Shown here: one piece after another, positions 42,498-51,584 of the stretch
How positions within the stretch are numbered: position 1 is the first letter of the stretch
How the letters are laid out: each line of letters starts with the position of its first letter
Assembly (NCBI GenBank): GCA_035551475.1
Contig: DASZMX010000133.1
Coordinates: 32,259-96,258 of the forward strand
Length of the DNA: 64,000 bases
Source of the DNA: DASZMX01 sp035551475
GTDB lineage: Bacteria > Verrucomicrobiota > Verrucomicrobiia > Limisphaerales > Palsa-1400
Reading direction: 5' to 3'
The notes under the pieces: model-generated
The model's database searches: none
Seen by the model: the letters and a program-made list of their open reading frames with translations, nothing else
What the model was told of the DNA's origin: nothing
Translations under genes and position numbers: made by a program

Positions 42498-43442
42498 ATG
42501 AACTTAGGAAACGGCAAATACAACCAACGCCGCGGCTTCACCTTAATCGAGTTGCTGGTCGTCATCGCGATTATTGCCATTCTCGCGGCCATGCTGCTGC
42601 CCGCCTTGGCGCTCGCCAAACAAAAGGCGCAAGCCGTCAAGTGCATGAGCAACACCAAGCAGATGATGCTGGCGTACAAAATGTACTCCGATGATTTCCA
42701 GGGAAAGCTCGTCCCCAACAACGAGTCCAAGACCGCCTCAGACACCGCGGTGGATCTCACTAAACAGACGCCTGGCTGGGTTTCCGGCTGGCTGGATTAC
42801 GCGGACGCGCAGGGCGACGATACGAACATTGACTATCTAATCAATCCGCAATACGCCGCTCTCGGGCCGTACGTGAAAAATTCCGCTCTCTTCAGGTGCC
42901 CGGCCGACCAAAGCCGGGACGTCAATGGCCAATCGCGCGTGCGCAGCTACTCCATGAGCCAGGCGGTTGGGCCCAATGTTCTCGGATCGAAAGGCCCGGA
43001 TTCCGCCGGCAGCTATCAGGGTGGCTGGCTCACCGGAGCCCCGAACTCTCCGCAGAACACCTACAATGTGTACATCAAAGAAACAGACGTCGGACGGCCC
43101 GCCCCTTCCAGTTTGTTTGTGTTTCTCGATGAACATCCGGACAGCATCAACGACGGCTCTTTCGCCGTGGAAATGCCGAACAGCGTCAAGAATACGCTCT
43201 GGATTGACCTCCCGGCCAAATATCATGGCAATGCCTGCTGCTTCTCCTTTTTTGATGGCCACTCCGTCATTCACCATTGGGTGCAGCCCAAAAATATTCC
43301 CGAGATCACCAATCAGCCGAAGGATCCCAACAACCCGATTTACGAGGCGGGCGATCCCGACATCTTGTGGCTGGCGGGTCACGCTTCCGCCAAGCCGGAT
43401 GGCACCGTGCCGTTTCCGCTGCCTCCCAATTATAATTTCTGA
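42498..43442 (+). CDS. Prepilin-type N-terminal cleavage domain protein with H-X9-DG tail
   Basis: 314 residues. The type IV prepilin signal is QRRGFTLIELLVVIAIIAIL: basic leader, Gly, Phe at +1, Glu at +5, then a hydrophobic helix to about residue 36. Then comes the QKAQAVKCMSNTKQMMLAYKMYSDD helix, the FRCPADQS segment, and the C-terminal H-X9-DG motif (HGNACCFSFFDGHS). This class is greatly expanded in Verrucomicrobia, Planctomycetes and Lentisphaerae; its role is not settled. The stop overlaps the next gene's ATG by one base (TGATG), so it is probably co-translated with the glycosidase-like protein. Confidence 0.9.
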   Translation: MNLGNGKYNQRRGFTLIELLVVIAIIAILAAMLLPALALAKQKAQAVKCMSNTKQMMLAYKMYSDDFQGKLVPNNESKTASDTAVDLTKQTPGWVSGWLDYADAQGDDTNIDYLINPQYAALGPYVKNSALFRCPADQSRDVNGQSRVRSYSMSQAVGPNVLGSKGPDSAGSYQGGWLTGAPNSPQNTYNVYIKETDVGRPAPSSLFVFLDEHPDSINDGSFAVEMPNSVKNTLWIDLPAKYHGNACCFSFFDGHSVIHHWVQPKNIPEITNQPKDPNNPIYEAGDPDILWLAGHASAKPDGTVPFPLPPNYNF

Positions 43443-46171
43443 TGTTACGCCAGGCAATTTTCGGTTTCATAAGTTGGATCATGGTTTCAGGCGCAGTGGC
43501 GGCTCCACTGGCCACGCCCCAAGTCGATGCCTATGACGTCCGGGTCGGGACGGAGACCTTCTCGCCCCTTTACAAGTTCACCACCAACACCGCTCTGGTG
43601 GAAACCGCCAACGTCATTCAAGGCTTGGGCAGCGACGTGATCAAATTCTATTTAGGCAGCGACACCACCAAGCAATCCGGCCTGTCACTAACCTCCAAGA
43701 TCACCAACCTCGTCACGCTGGCCCGCGATGAGCCATCCTACCGCAAAGTATTCGACATGCCGTTTCGGAATTTTGTGTTTTGGGCCTATCCGTTTTCCAA
43801 TCCGGATGCGCCTTTTCAGAACGGCTACACGACCGCGGAGGCAAATAATGATTATCGTGAAATTTATGATCTTACTCGGTACTTGCTGACCAATTATAAC
43901 GGCTCAGGCAAGACGTTTTACCTCGGTCATTGGGAAGGCGATGGCTATTTTGCGCCTTGGTCCACCAATCCCACGCCCACCGCCATCCAAGGCATGATCG
44001 GCTGGCTCAATAACCGCCAAAAAGCGGTGGACGACGCCAAGCGCGCCACGCCGTTCCACGACGTGATGGTTTATAATTACGCCGAATGCAACCGCGTGCG
44101 CGATGCCATGGTAAATCCGCCCACGAGCAATGAGCGCGTGATCAACATGGTCATTCCTTACGTGACCAATCTCGATTACGTGTCCTATTCATCTTATGAC
44201 GCCCAGAACCTAAGCCTGGCCAACATGACAGCCACGCTGGATTACATCGAGGCGCGTATTCCCACCAACAAAGCTTCCGTCATTCCGGGCGAGCGCCTCT
44301 TTATCGGCGAATACGGGTTCGCCAATTCCGGGAACAACACCGCCCAACAGGAGCCTCTCACTCGCTCCTATATCCAGCGGCTGTTAAACTACGGCTCCAA
44401 AGGATTTCGCTTCATTCTATTTTGGGAGGTCTATAACAACGAGCCCGGCCTAAGCTTTGAATTGATCGACTCCAACAACGTCGCGGTGCCCAATTATTTT
44501 CTGCATCAGCGCTTCATCAATCAAGCGCGCCTTCTGACGGCCCGGTTCAATGAGACCAACGGCCGGCTCCCCAACGACGCCGAATACGTCGGGCTGGTGA
44601 CGCCGACGTTGAATCAACCTTTTCCGGCGCCAATCAGCCTCTCCATGTCGAGCCTCGGCTCGACGGTATGGAACGCCTCCACCGCATCCATCACCGGCAG
44701 CCTCGTGCAGGGAATTTATGGCGACGATCAGGCGGTAGTCCGAGCCTTTTGGGGCCGGCAGAACGGGGGCAACAATGCGTCCGCCTGGGAAAACAGCGCG
44801 CTGCTTGGCGTCAATACCAACTTCAACGCAACGGCGTTTTCCACGGTCATCACCAATCTCGCACCAGGCGGAAATTATTTCTTCACGTTCGAGGCCAGCA
44901 ACGCGACCACGACGGCGTGGGCCCCCGTAAAACCACTTTCCACGGCTGGGCTGAATCCGCCGGATTTCTCGCATCGCCTCAAAATCACCTTTCCCGGTTT
45001 CCAAGGCTCCGCTCCATTGACCAATTTCCCGGCGCTGGTGTCTTTCAGCGCGAACACGCCCGGATTTTCCTATGGCCAATTCGCGTCACCTACCGGCGGC
45101 GACTTGCGTTTTGCGGACAGCGGCGGATTGACCGAGTTGCCGTATGAAATGAATCAATGGAACCCGGCCGGGACCTCCACCATCTGGGTGTTGCTGCCAT
45201 CGCTGGCCAGCGCGACGGATTCGATCTGGGCTTACTGGGGAAATCCCGCCGCGACCAATCCACCCGCTTACACCACGAACGGCGCGGTCTGGCAGCCCAA
45301 TCACATTGCCGTGTGGCACCTCGAGCAGGGCGGCTTTCCCTATCTTGACAGCGCTGGCCATTATCCGATCGCGGGCGGCGTCGCGCCGGCGGGCACGGCG
45401 GGATGGATTGGCGAGGGCCAATCGTTCAACAGCGATTATTTGGACGCAGGCGCCGTGAACCTGGGCAACACCTTCACGCTCTCCGCTTGGTTTTATCTGC
45501 CGCCTGGCGTCGCGAACATTCAAACTCTTTTCGCCAACAAACACGGCGGTTGGAACACCGACGGGGTCTCGCTCTACGTTGACACCTACAACACCTCAGA
45601 TCGCGCGGTTCTCCTCGAAACGGGCGACGGCACTGGAGGCGTCACCGCTCAATCGCCTTCGGGCGCCATTAGCGATGGCCATTGGCATTTCGTCGCCGCC
45701 ACCGTGGATCGCGTCAATGGCGTCGGCCAAATCTACGTGGATGGCGTCAATCAAACCCAGAGCAATCCCGTGCAGGTAAATTTCGCCAACCAAGCCGATC
45801 TCAACCTGGGGCGTTTCACGGACGCCAGCTTTCCGTTTCGCGGCTTGATGGACGAGGTCCGCATCACGGCGGGCCTGGCCACGCCAGACTGGATTCAGGC
45901 GGCCTGGATGAACACGGCCTCGAACGCGACCTTTGCGGCCTTCTCGGCCATCAATCCGCAACCGTCCCTGCTCCTGCTTTCTTCCGCGGCCGGCGCCACA
46001 GTGACCTGGCCTGCCGATACGGGCGTGTACGAGCTTTTTTCCGCCACCAACCTCGCTCCGCCCGTGACGTGGGAAGCTGACACAAACACGCCGCAATTAA
46101 TAAACGGCCAGTGGCAACTCTCGCTTTCCAGCACGGATGCCACCCGCTTCTATCGCTTGCAGGCGCGCTAA
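43442..46171 (+). CDS. Secreted glycosidase-like protein with DUF2341 and LamG modules
   Basis: 909 residues; signal peptide to about residue 20 (VSGAVA-APLA). Residues 25-390 look like a TIM-barrel glycosidase: KTFYLGHWEGDGYF (Glu165), a central VSYSSYDAQN, RLFIGEYGFAN (Glu290 as candidate nucleophile) and FRFILFWEVYNNE on the last strand. A fibronectin-like stretch (about 390-505) follows, then DUF2341 (508-610), LamG (about 620-830) and a C-terminal module ending FYRLQAR. The glycosidase family is not recognised with certainty; activity is inferred. The DUF2341-LamG part is closely similar to the end of the 1573-residue protein. Confidence 0.75.
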   Translation: MLRQAIFGFISWIMVSGAVAAPLATPQVDAYDVRVGTETFSPLYKFTTNTALVETANVIQGLGSDVIKFYLGSDTTKQSGLSLTSKITNLVTLARDEPSYRKVFDMPFRNFVFWAYPFSNPDAPFQNGYTTAEANNDYREIYDLTRYLLTNYNGSGKTFYLGHWEGDGYFAPWSTNPTPTAIQGMIGWLNNRQKAVDDAKRATPFHDVMVYNYAECNRVRDAMVNPPTSNERVINMVIPYVTNLDYVSYSSYDAQNLSLANMTATLDYIEARIPTNKASVIPGERLFIGEYGFANSGNNTAQQEPLTRSYIQRLLNYGSKGFRFILFWEVYNNEPGLSFELIDSNNVAVPNYFLHQRFINQARLLTARFNETNGRLPNDAEYVGLVTPTLNQPFPAPISLSMSSLGSTVWNASTASITGSLVQGIYGDDQAVVRAFWGRQNGGNNASAWENSALLGVNTNFNATAFSTVITNLAPGGNYFFTFEASNATTTAWAPVKPLSTAGLNPPDFSHRLKITFPGFQGSAPLTNFPALVSFSANTPGFSYGQFASPTGGDLRFADSGGLTELPYEMNQWNPAGTSTIWVLLPSLASATDSIWAYWGNPAATNPPAYTTNGAVWQPNHIAVWHLEQGGFPYLDSAGHYPIAGGVAPAGTAGWIGEGQSFNSDYLDAGAVNLGNTFTLSAWFYLPPGVANIQTLFANKHGGWNTDGVSLYVDTYNTSDRAVLLETGDGTGGVTAQSPSGAISDGHWHFVAATVDRVNGVGQIYVDGVNQTQSNPVQVNFANQADLNLGRFTDASFPFRGLMDEVRITAGLATPDWIQAAWMNTASNATFAAFSAINPQPSLLLLSSAAGATVTWPADTGVYELFSATNLAPPVTWEADTNTPQLINGQWQLSLSSTDATRFYRLQAR

Positions 46172-46180
46172 AGCCCCCGG

Positions 46181-46209
46181 TTGACGGGAACGCCGCGCGG
46201 ACTTAGAAT
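46181..46209 (+). promoter_or_regulatory. Near-consensus promoter at the start of the GH5 gene
   Basis: TTGACG (46181-46186), a 17-base spacer and TAGAAT (46204-46209). Transcription would begin near 46216, downstream of the only conventional start codon (TTG 46181), which coincides with the -35 box. Confidence 0.6.
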
Positions 46210-48655
46210 TGACACGATCAAAACGCATCGTCAGCTCATACCGCTTCTAACCGTATGGCTTCTCGCTGGGGCCACAACTGCGCGCGCTGTTCCGCAATTG
46301 TCGCAACTCAATGCCGGGCAACTTTGGCAGCGGCTGGAATTCAACGCCCTGGGCGTTCCAACTTTTGGGAATCCATTCGACCCTGCCAGCATCGCCGTCG
46401 ATGCGACGTTCACACTGCCCTCCGGGCGCAAGATCACCACGCCGGCGTTCTGGTATCAGGAATATCAGCGCACTCCCTCCGGCGCTGCTGAAGCTGACAC
46501 ACCGGTTGGCTTTCCGACGTGGCGGATTCGTTTTACCCCGCCGGAAGCGGGCGCCTATTCCTTAACCGTGGTGGTGCAAACAAACGGCCACTTTTCCAGC
46601 TCCACGCAAGCTGCCTTCTCCGTGCCCACTAACGCGCCGAACATCCGCCATGGCTACGCGGGTCTCGCGCCGGGCCATCAGTATTTCCAAACCGGCGACG
46701 GCCAACCACTGCGCTTAATCGGCGAGAACGTCTGCTGGTACGACAACAGCACTTACGATTACGATAAATGGTTTTCCCACATGACCAACGCCGGGGAGAA
46801 TTACGCCCGCATCTGGATGTGCCCGTGGGCGTTTGGCTTCGAAGACACCGCCACGTCCCGCACGAATTATGCCCAGCAACCAGCATGGCAGTTGGACACA
46901 GTCCTGCAGGAAGCGGAACAGCGCGGCATCTACATATTGCTCTGCCTCGATTATCACGGGATGTTCGCCACGCAGCCGGACTATTGGGGCGGGAATAATC
47001 TCTGGCCGCAGAATCCCTACAACGCGGCCAACGGCGGTCCGTGCGCCGACCCGAATAGCTTTTTTACCAATACCGTCGCCGCCAATATTTATCAGAAGCG
47101 CCTGCGTTATCTGGCGGCTCGATACGGCTATAGCCAGAACCTTCTCGCCTGGGAATTGTTCAATGAAATCGACAACGATTACGCCTATCTCAATCCGTCG
47201 GACGTGGCGTCGTGGCACGCCACCATGGGCGCATGGTTGCACACGAATGACCCCTTTGGCCATCTCGTCACCACCAGCTTGACCGGGAGCAGCGACCGTC
47301 CGGAAATTTGGTCGCTGCCACAATTGGACTTTGCCGCCTACCATTCTTACGCGGAGGCGAGTCCATCCACGAAACTTTCCGCCATTGCGCAATCTTTTTG
47401 GCAGCGTTACGGCAAGCCGGTGATGATCGGCGAATTCGGGACCGATTCCACTGGTTGGGCGCGCGCCAACGACCCTCTTCTGCGCGGCTATCGACAGGGG
47501 ATTTGGGGTGGCGCATTAGGCGGCTCCGTGGGAACGGCAATGTCGTGGTGGTGGCAAAATATTGATAGTGAAAACGATTATCCCGACTACACGGCTTTGA
47601 GCGCCATCTTGAGCCGCACCGGCTGGGGCGTGGGCGCATGGACGAACATCATCTTCCAAACCGCCGGCGGAGCGCCGCCCACGGTCGGCGCGTTGATTCC
47701 GGGCGGCCAGCCTTTCAATGTGACGCTGCCTCTTAGCGCCGGCTGGGGCGTCATGGATTCCGGCGCCTTGGCGGTGGCAGACAACCAAGCCGGTGGCTAC
47801 TCTGCGCCGGTTTTGAATGCATTCGTGCACGGTATTTGGCACGCCGATTTGAAAACGCCTTTTCAACTCAACGCCTGGCTCACGAATAATGCGCGTCTCG
47901 TCCTGCATTTGAATTCCGTTTCCACCGGCTCAATTATGGCGGTGAACGTCGATGGCAAACAGGTGTTCAGCACGAACCTCGTCGATCTGGACGGCACGTA
48001 CAATGTCGATGAAGAATACAACACGGATATTCCCGTAAACCTTCCCAGCGGCCAGCACACCATCAACGTCACCAACCTCGGCAATGATTGGTTCTGCCTG
48101 GATTGGGTGCGGCTGGAAAATGTGTTGCCTGCGGCCTACGCCGCGGGCTGGGCGCCTTCACCCGCTTCCATTGGGTTGCGGGGCGCGCACGAATCATTGC
48201 TGTACGTCGTCGCGCCCGGCGTGTCGTTTCCCGCCAATGCGACCACGACCAACCTGCCCTTGCAACATACCACCTCGATCACGCTCACCAATTGGCCGGA
48301 TGGAAAGTTCGTTGCCGAATGGAAGGACCCCGCTACGGCGCGTTCGCTCGGCATTGTTCAGGCCGCGGCGGCTCACGGCGGCCTCACGCTGCCCCTGCCC
48401 GATTTTACGGAAGACGTCGCGGGCATTGTTTACTCGCCTCCGCAATTGGCGCCGTTTTCCAGCGCGAGCGCGGGCGGCTTTCAATTCTCCTTTCACTCGG
48501 AAACTGGCGGCCAATATGAAATTCAAACCTCCTCCAATTTATGGGGCTGGACGCCATGGCTCAACGTGACGAACACCAACGCCGCCATGCAGGTGACGGC
48601 GCCATTCTGGCCCGCGACGCCTGGCGCGTTCTTCCGCGCGCAGAAAATTCAATGA
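46181..48655 (+). CDS. DUF5060 / GH5-type glycoside hydrolase, secreted
   Basis: 824 residues if the TTG at 46181 is used, 9 bases after the previous gene. The signal peptide core LIPLLTVWLLAGATTARA starts only about 18 residues in. A start at ATC 46217 (IKTHRQLIPLL) would fit a signal peptide and the promoter better but needs a rare codon. Domains: DUF5060 (WQRLEFNALGVPTFGNPFDP ..., about 48-150), a GH5-like barrel with acid/base Glu in LLAWELFNEID (residue 329) and nucleophile Glu in VMIGEFGTD (residue 418), a beta-sandwich carbohydrate-binding-like part (about 520-680), and a C-terminal module ending FFRAQKIQ. A secreted beta-glycanase; substrate unknown. Confidence 0.85.
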   Translation: MTGTPRGLRIDTIKTHRQLIPLLTVWLLAGATTARAVPQLSQLNAGQLWQRLEFNALGVPTFGNPFDPASIAVDATFTLPSGRKITTPAFWYQEYQRTPSGAAEADTPVGFPTWRIRFTPPEAGAYSLTVVVQTNGHFSSSTQAAFSVPTNAPNIRHGYAGLAPGHQYFQTGDGQPLRLIGENVCWYDNSTYDYDKWFSHMTNAGENYARIWMCPWAFGFEDTATSRTNYAQQPAWQLDTVLQEAEQRGIYILLCLDYHGMFATQPDYWGGNNLWPQNPYNAANGGPCADPNSFFTNTVAANIYQKRLRYLAARYGYSQNLLAWELFNEIDNDYAYLNPSDVASWHATMGAWLHTNDPFGHLVTTSLTGSSDRPEIWSLPQLDFAAYHSYAEASPSTKLSAIAQSFWQRYGKPVMIGEFGTDSTGWARANDPLLRGYRQGIWGGALGGSVGTAMSWWWQNIDSENDYPDYTALSAILSRTGWGVGAWTNIIFQTAGGAPPTVGALIPGGQPFNVTLPLSAGWGVMDSGALAVADNQAGGYSAPVLNAFVHGIWHADLKTPFQLNAWLTNNARLVLHLNSVSTGSIMAVNVDGKQVFSTNLVDLDGTYNVDEEYNTDIPVNLPSGQHTINVTNLGNDWFCLDWVRLENVLPAAYAAGWAPSPASIGLRGAHESLLYVVAPGVSFPANATTTNLPLQHTTSITLTNWPDGKFVAEWKDPATARSLGIVQAAAAHGGLTLPLPDFTEDVAGIVYSPPQLAPFSSASAGGFQFSFHSETGGQYEIQTSSNLWGWTPWLNVTNTNAAMQVTAPFWPATPGAFFRAQKIQ

Positions 48656-48689
48656 TGCGCCGCGCCGTCCAAGGCGCTACGGTTTTCCC

Positions 48690-51584
48690 ATGATACGCTG
48701 GTTCGCCGCCCTTTGCCTTGCGGCTTGCGCCTGCTGTCAAGCGCTTTCCGCGCAGCCGCTCTACACGCTCGTGGCTGGGGTGGACCAATTTGAAGGGTCG
48801 TCTGCGGCGTGGGGCCTTCTGCAAACCAACGGCTTTGTCGTGGCCGAACCTTCCTTCAATGACTTCTCCGAGGCTTACGCCAGTTCGCCGTTGCCCGTCT
48901 TTATCACACCTGATTCCGCCTGGGACGCCTACGTCAGGATTGTGCAATTTGGCCTCAACCGCGCCCGGTTGGCGGAGGCCCCGCGCCTCGCGGCGTTCTC
49001 TCATCAATTGTGGTCGGCCGCGCGCGCAAAGTCCCAGAGTGAAGGGCCGGATTTTGCGGTGCTCGCGTCCTATGCCGCCATCGGCTTGGGATTGCAGGAC
49101 GAAAATTTTGCCGACGATTTGCCCAAGGGAGAAAAACACATTATCGAAGCGCTGCGGGCCGGCGCCGGGACGGTCGAACCCGGCCTCGGCGGAGCGCTGG
49201 CAGCCGCTGCCTTCCGGGCGCCCGCCCAAATCGCCGGCGATAATCAGTTGGCCGGCTGCTTCGCCGCTCGGCAATGGTATGGCACAGTGGTCTTCCGCTT
49301 GTCGGATGCCCGCGAAACGCGTCTCGCCCTCGATTTGGCGTGGCTCATTCAAAGCGACCCCGCCCTCTTTCAGGCGTGGGGCGCCTTAACGGCCCGCGAC
49401 GAGGCGCTGTGCGGCCCAGCGACGGATGGCGATGTTGTCAACTATCTGGCCATCGCGAAAGGCTTTGACCCGTCCGATCCGCATCAGCCCCTGGAAAGTT
49501 GGCGCAATGCGCTGCAAAAAAAACTGCCCGACCCACAGGTCAATGACCAATTCCTCCCCGCCGATGACAAAACGCATTTTGCCTCGCTGATCAAGGGCTT
49601 CCGCCTCTTGCCCCCGCGCCCGTGGCTGAATGATTTGCACGCCACGAATGAGTTCACCAATTCCCTCGCGGGCCAGTCTTTGGCGCTCCTCTCGCATTTG
49701 CGTGATCCGTTGCCCAACTCCGCCCCGCCAGCCCTTCGCACGCCCGCCTGGCTTGACCTGCAACGCTGGACGGCGTTGGGCGCCTGGGCGGATTGGCCGC
49801 GCACATGGGATCTTCCCGGCAAGACCAATGCCGAAACGAAGGAACCTGACAGTCGGCCCCCAGGAGTGGTGGCGCCATATCCGCATTTTTTTGCCGGCCT
49901 GGCTCAAGCCTGCCGGCGCGCCGCCAGCGCGCTGCACGACCCTGCATTTGACACTTTGGCGCATGATTACGCCGTGGTGTGTGATCGGCTGGCGGAGCTT
50001 GCGAAAAAACAGTTGGCCGCGATCGCGCTGAATGCGGATGACCTCCGTTGGATTCGTGACTATGGCGCCACCCTGCAAAAATTCCACCTAAGCTCAGAAA
50101 CCGACGCCAGCGACTTCCCGGTCATTGCCCGCCTCTCTTCCGATCCAACCGACGATCAAAGCGCCTACACTTGGGACGCGCCGCCCGAGGCCTTGTACAT
50201 CATCCTGCCAACGGCGGCGCGCGTGCAGCTCTATCGCGGCGCGATCTTCAGCTTTCGCCACGCCGCGCGGCCTGCGTCCGCGGTGGGGCCAGGAGCCGAA
50301 CCGCCGGCTCCGCCCGACTTCACTCGCGCCTTCCGCGCCAAAAAAACTCTGACGGATTTGTTTTCCGATTTGGCCGATGACACGCGCGAGCGCGACCCGG
50401 ATATGCCGGCCATTGTCCAGGAATTGCAAAATCGCATCGCGGACTCCGACGTGCCCGACTTAATTCGGCTGCTTGCCGGTCTCGAGGAGCCCTCGACCGC
50501 CTATGCCATTTCATTGGCTGGCTTGATGGGGAAAATGAATTGGAAACCGTGGCAAGCCAATTTGTTGCACGTGATGGAAACCAACGAGGCTGCCCTCCCA
50601 TCCATCGCTGCGATCTTGCAGGATCATCCCGAAGCCGTCGACGCTGATTACCTCTGCGCCAATTTCGCCCGGCAGCCGGCGGCGGCGCGCGTGGTTTATT
50701 GCCGCTTATTGCGCAAACAAAATCCCACGCCAGAAATTGCGGCCCTCCTCTGCCGCGCCACGCGCGACGAGAATGAGGACGTCCGCTGGTGCGCTATTTT
50801 GGGCGTCCGCGAGTTGCAGTTGACAAACTCGGCCGCGCGGGAAGCCCTGCTGAAATGCGCCTCTGACACCAACGCCTATGTCGCCGCCGCGGCGATTCGC
50901 GCCTTGTCGAAGCTAAATCTCCGCGACACGGCTCCTCTGCTCCTGGACCTTCTCCAGCAACGTCGCGCGCTGCCGGCGCCGGCCCCGCATCCGATGGATG
51001 AGGCGGTTGTGGCGCGCCGCATGTTGCTCACCGGCGAGGATCCGGACGATCTCGAACAGCGTTCCATCCTGATTTCGCAACGCGCACCCGCGCTCCTCCG
51101 GCGCGGCGAAATCGGCGCGGCTCCCCAGGATGAGTTGGCCCAGGCGCTGGGACATTTCCAATACCCGCCCGCCACCGAGCTGCTGTTCAGCCTGCTCGAC
51201 GGCCCGTTCGCGGCTTCGGCGGTGAAGGCTCTGGACCAATTGGCGCCGGAGCGCATCCGAAATCAATTGCTTGACACCGCCTGTGACATGAAACGCCCGG
51301 CTGCGGAACGCGATGTTGCCTTGCGATTGCTGATGCAGACGGCGCCTTCCTCTGCCACGGCGCGTCGTCTGGCCCCGTTATTGGATGACAATACCGAGGT
51401 GGAATTGGACCAGGCGAATCGTCCGGGAAGCCGCCGGTTCGTCTGGAAGGTTTCCGACCGCGCCGCTTCCACCGTGGCGCATTTGCTCGGCAAAACGCCG
51501 CCGCGTTTCAATCCGGTGTTCGCCGCGCCCGCGAATGCAGGCCCCGAACAAGCCCGGCAATGGCTGAAAGAAGCGGCGCCGTGA
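48690..51584 (+). CDS. Secreted DUF3160 protein with HEAT-like C-terminus
   Basis: 964 residues with a Cys-rich signal peptide (MIRWFAALCLAACACCQALSA). The body matches the DUF3160 pattern: LLQTNGFVVAEPSFNDFSEAYASS followed by PVFITPDSAWDAYVRI, FRLLPPRPWLND, and DAPPEALYIILPTAARVQLYRGAIFSF. From about residue 600 there are alpha-helical HEAT-like repeats (ICRATRDENEDVRWCAILGVRELQ-like, TNAYVAAAAIRALSKLNL). Function unknown in the family. A -10-like TACGGT lies six bases before the ATG without a good -35. It abuts the convergent esterase gene. Confidence 0.8.
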   Translation: MIRWFAALCLAACACCQALSAQPLYTLVAGVDQFEGSSAAWGLLQTNGFVVAEPSFNDFSEAYASSPLPVFITPDSAWDAYVRIVQFGLNRARLAEAPRLAAFSHQLWSAARAKSQSEGPDFAVLASYAAIGLGLQDENFADDLPKGEKHIIEALRAGAGTVEPGLGGALAAAAFRAPAQIAGDNQLAGCFAARQWYGTVVFRLSDARETRLALDLAWLIQSDPALFQAWGALTARDEALCGPATDGDVVNYLAIAKGFDPSDPHQPLESWRNALQKKLPDPQVNDQFLPADDKTHFASLIKGFRLLPPRPWLNDLHATNEFTNSLAGQSLALLSHLRDPLPNSAPPALRTPAWLDLQRWTALGAWADWPRTWDLPGKTNAETKEPDSRPPGVVAPYPHFFAGLAQACRRAASALHDPAFDTLAHDYAVVCDRLAELAKKQLAAIALNADDLRWIRDYGATLQKFHLSSETDASDFPVIARLSSDPTDDQSAYTWDAPPEALYIILPTAARVQLYRGAIFSFRHAARPASAVGPGAEPPAPPDFTRAFRAKKTLTDLFSDLADDTRERDPDMPAIVQELQNRIADSDVPDLIRLLAGLEEPSTAYAISLAGLMGKMNWKPWQANLLHVMETNEAALPSIAAILQDHPEAVDADYLCANFARQPAAARVVYCRLLRKQNPTPEIAALLCRATRDENEDVRWCAILGVRELQLTNSAAREALLKCASDTNAYVAAAAIRALSKLNLRDTAPLLLDLLQQRRALPAPAPHPMDEAVVARRMLLTGEDPDDLEQRSILISQRAPALLRRGEIGAAPQDELAQALGHFQYPPATELLFSLLDGPFAASAVKALDQLAPERIRNQLLDTACDMKRPAAERDVALRLLMQTAPSSATARRLAPLLDDNTEVELDQANRPGSRRFVWKVSDRAASTVAHLLGKTPPRFNPVFAAPANAGPEQARQWLKEAAP

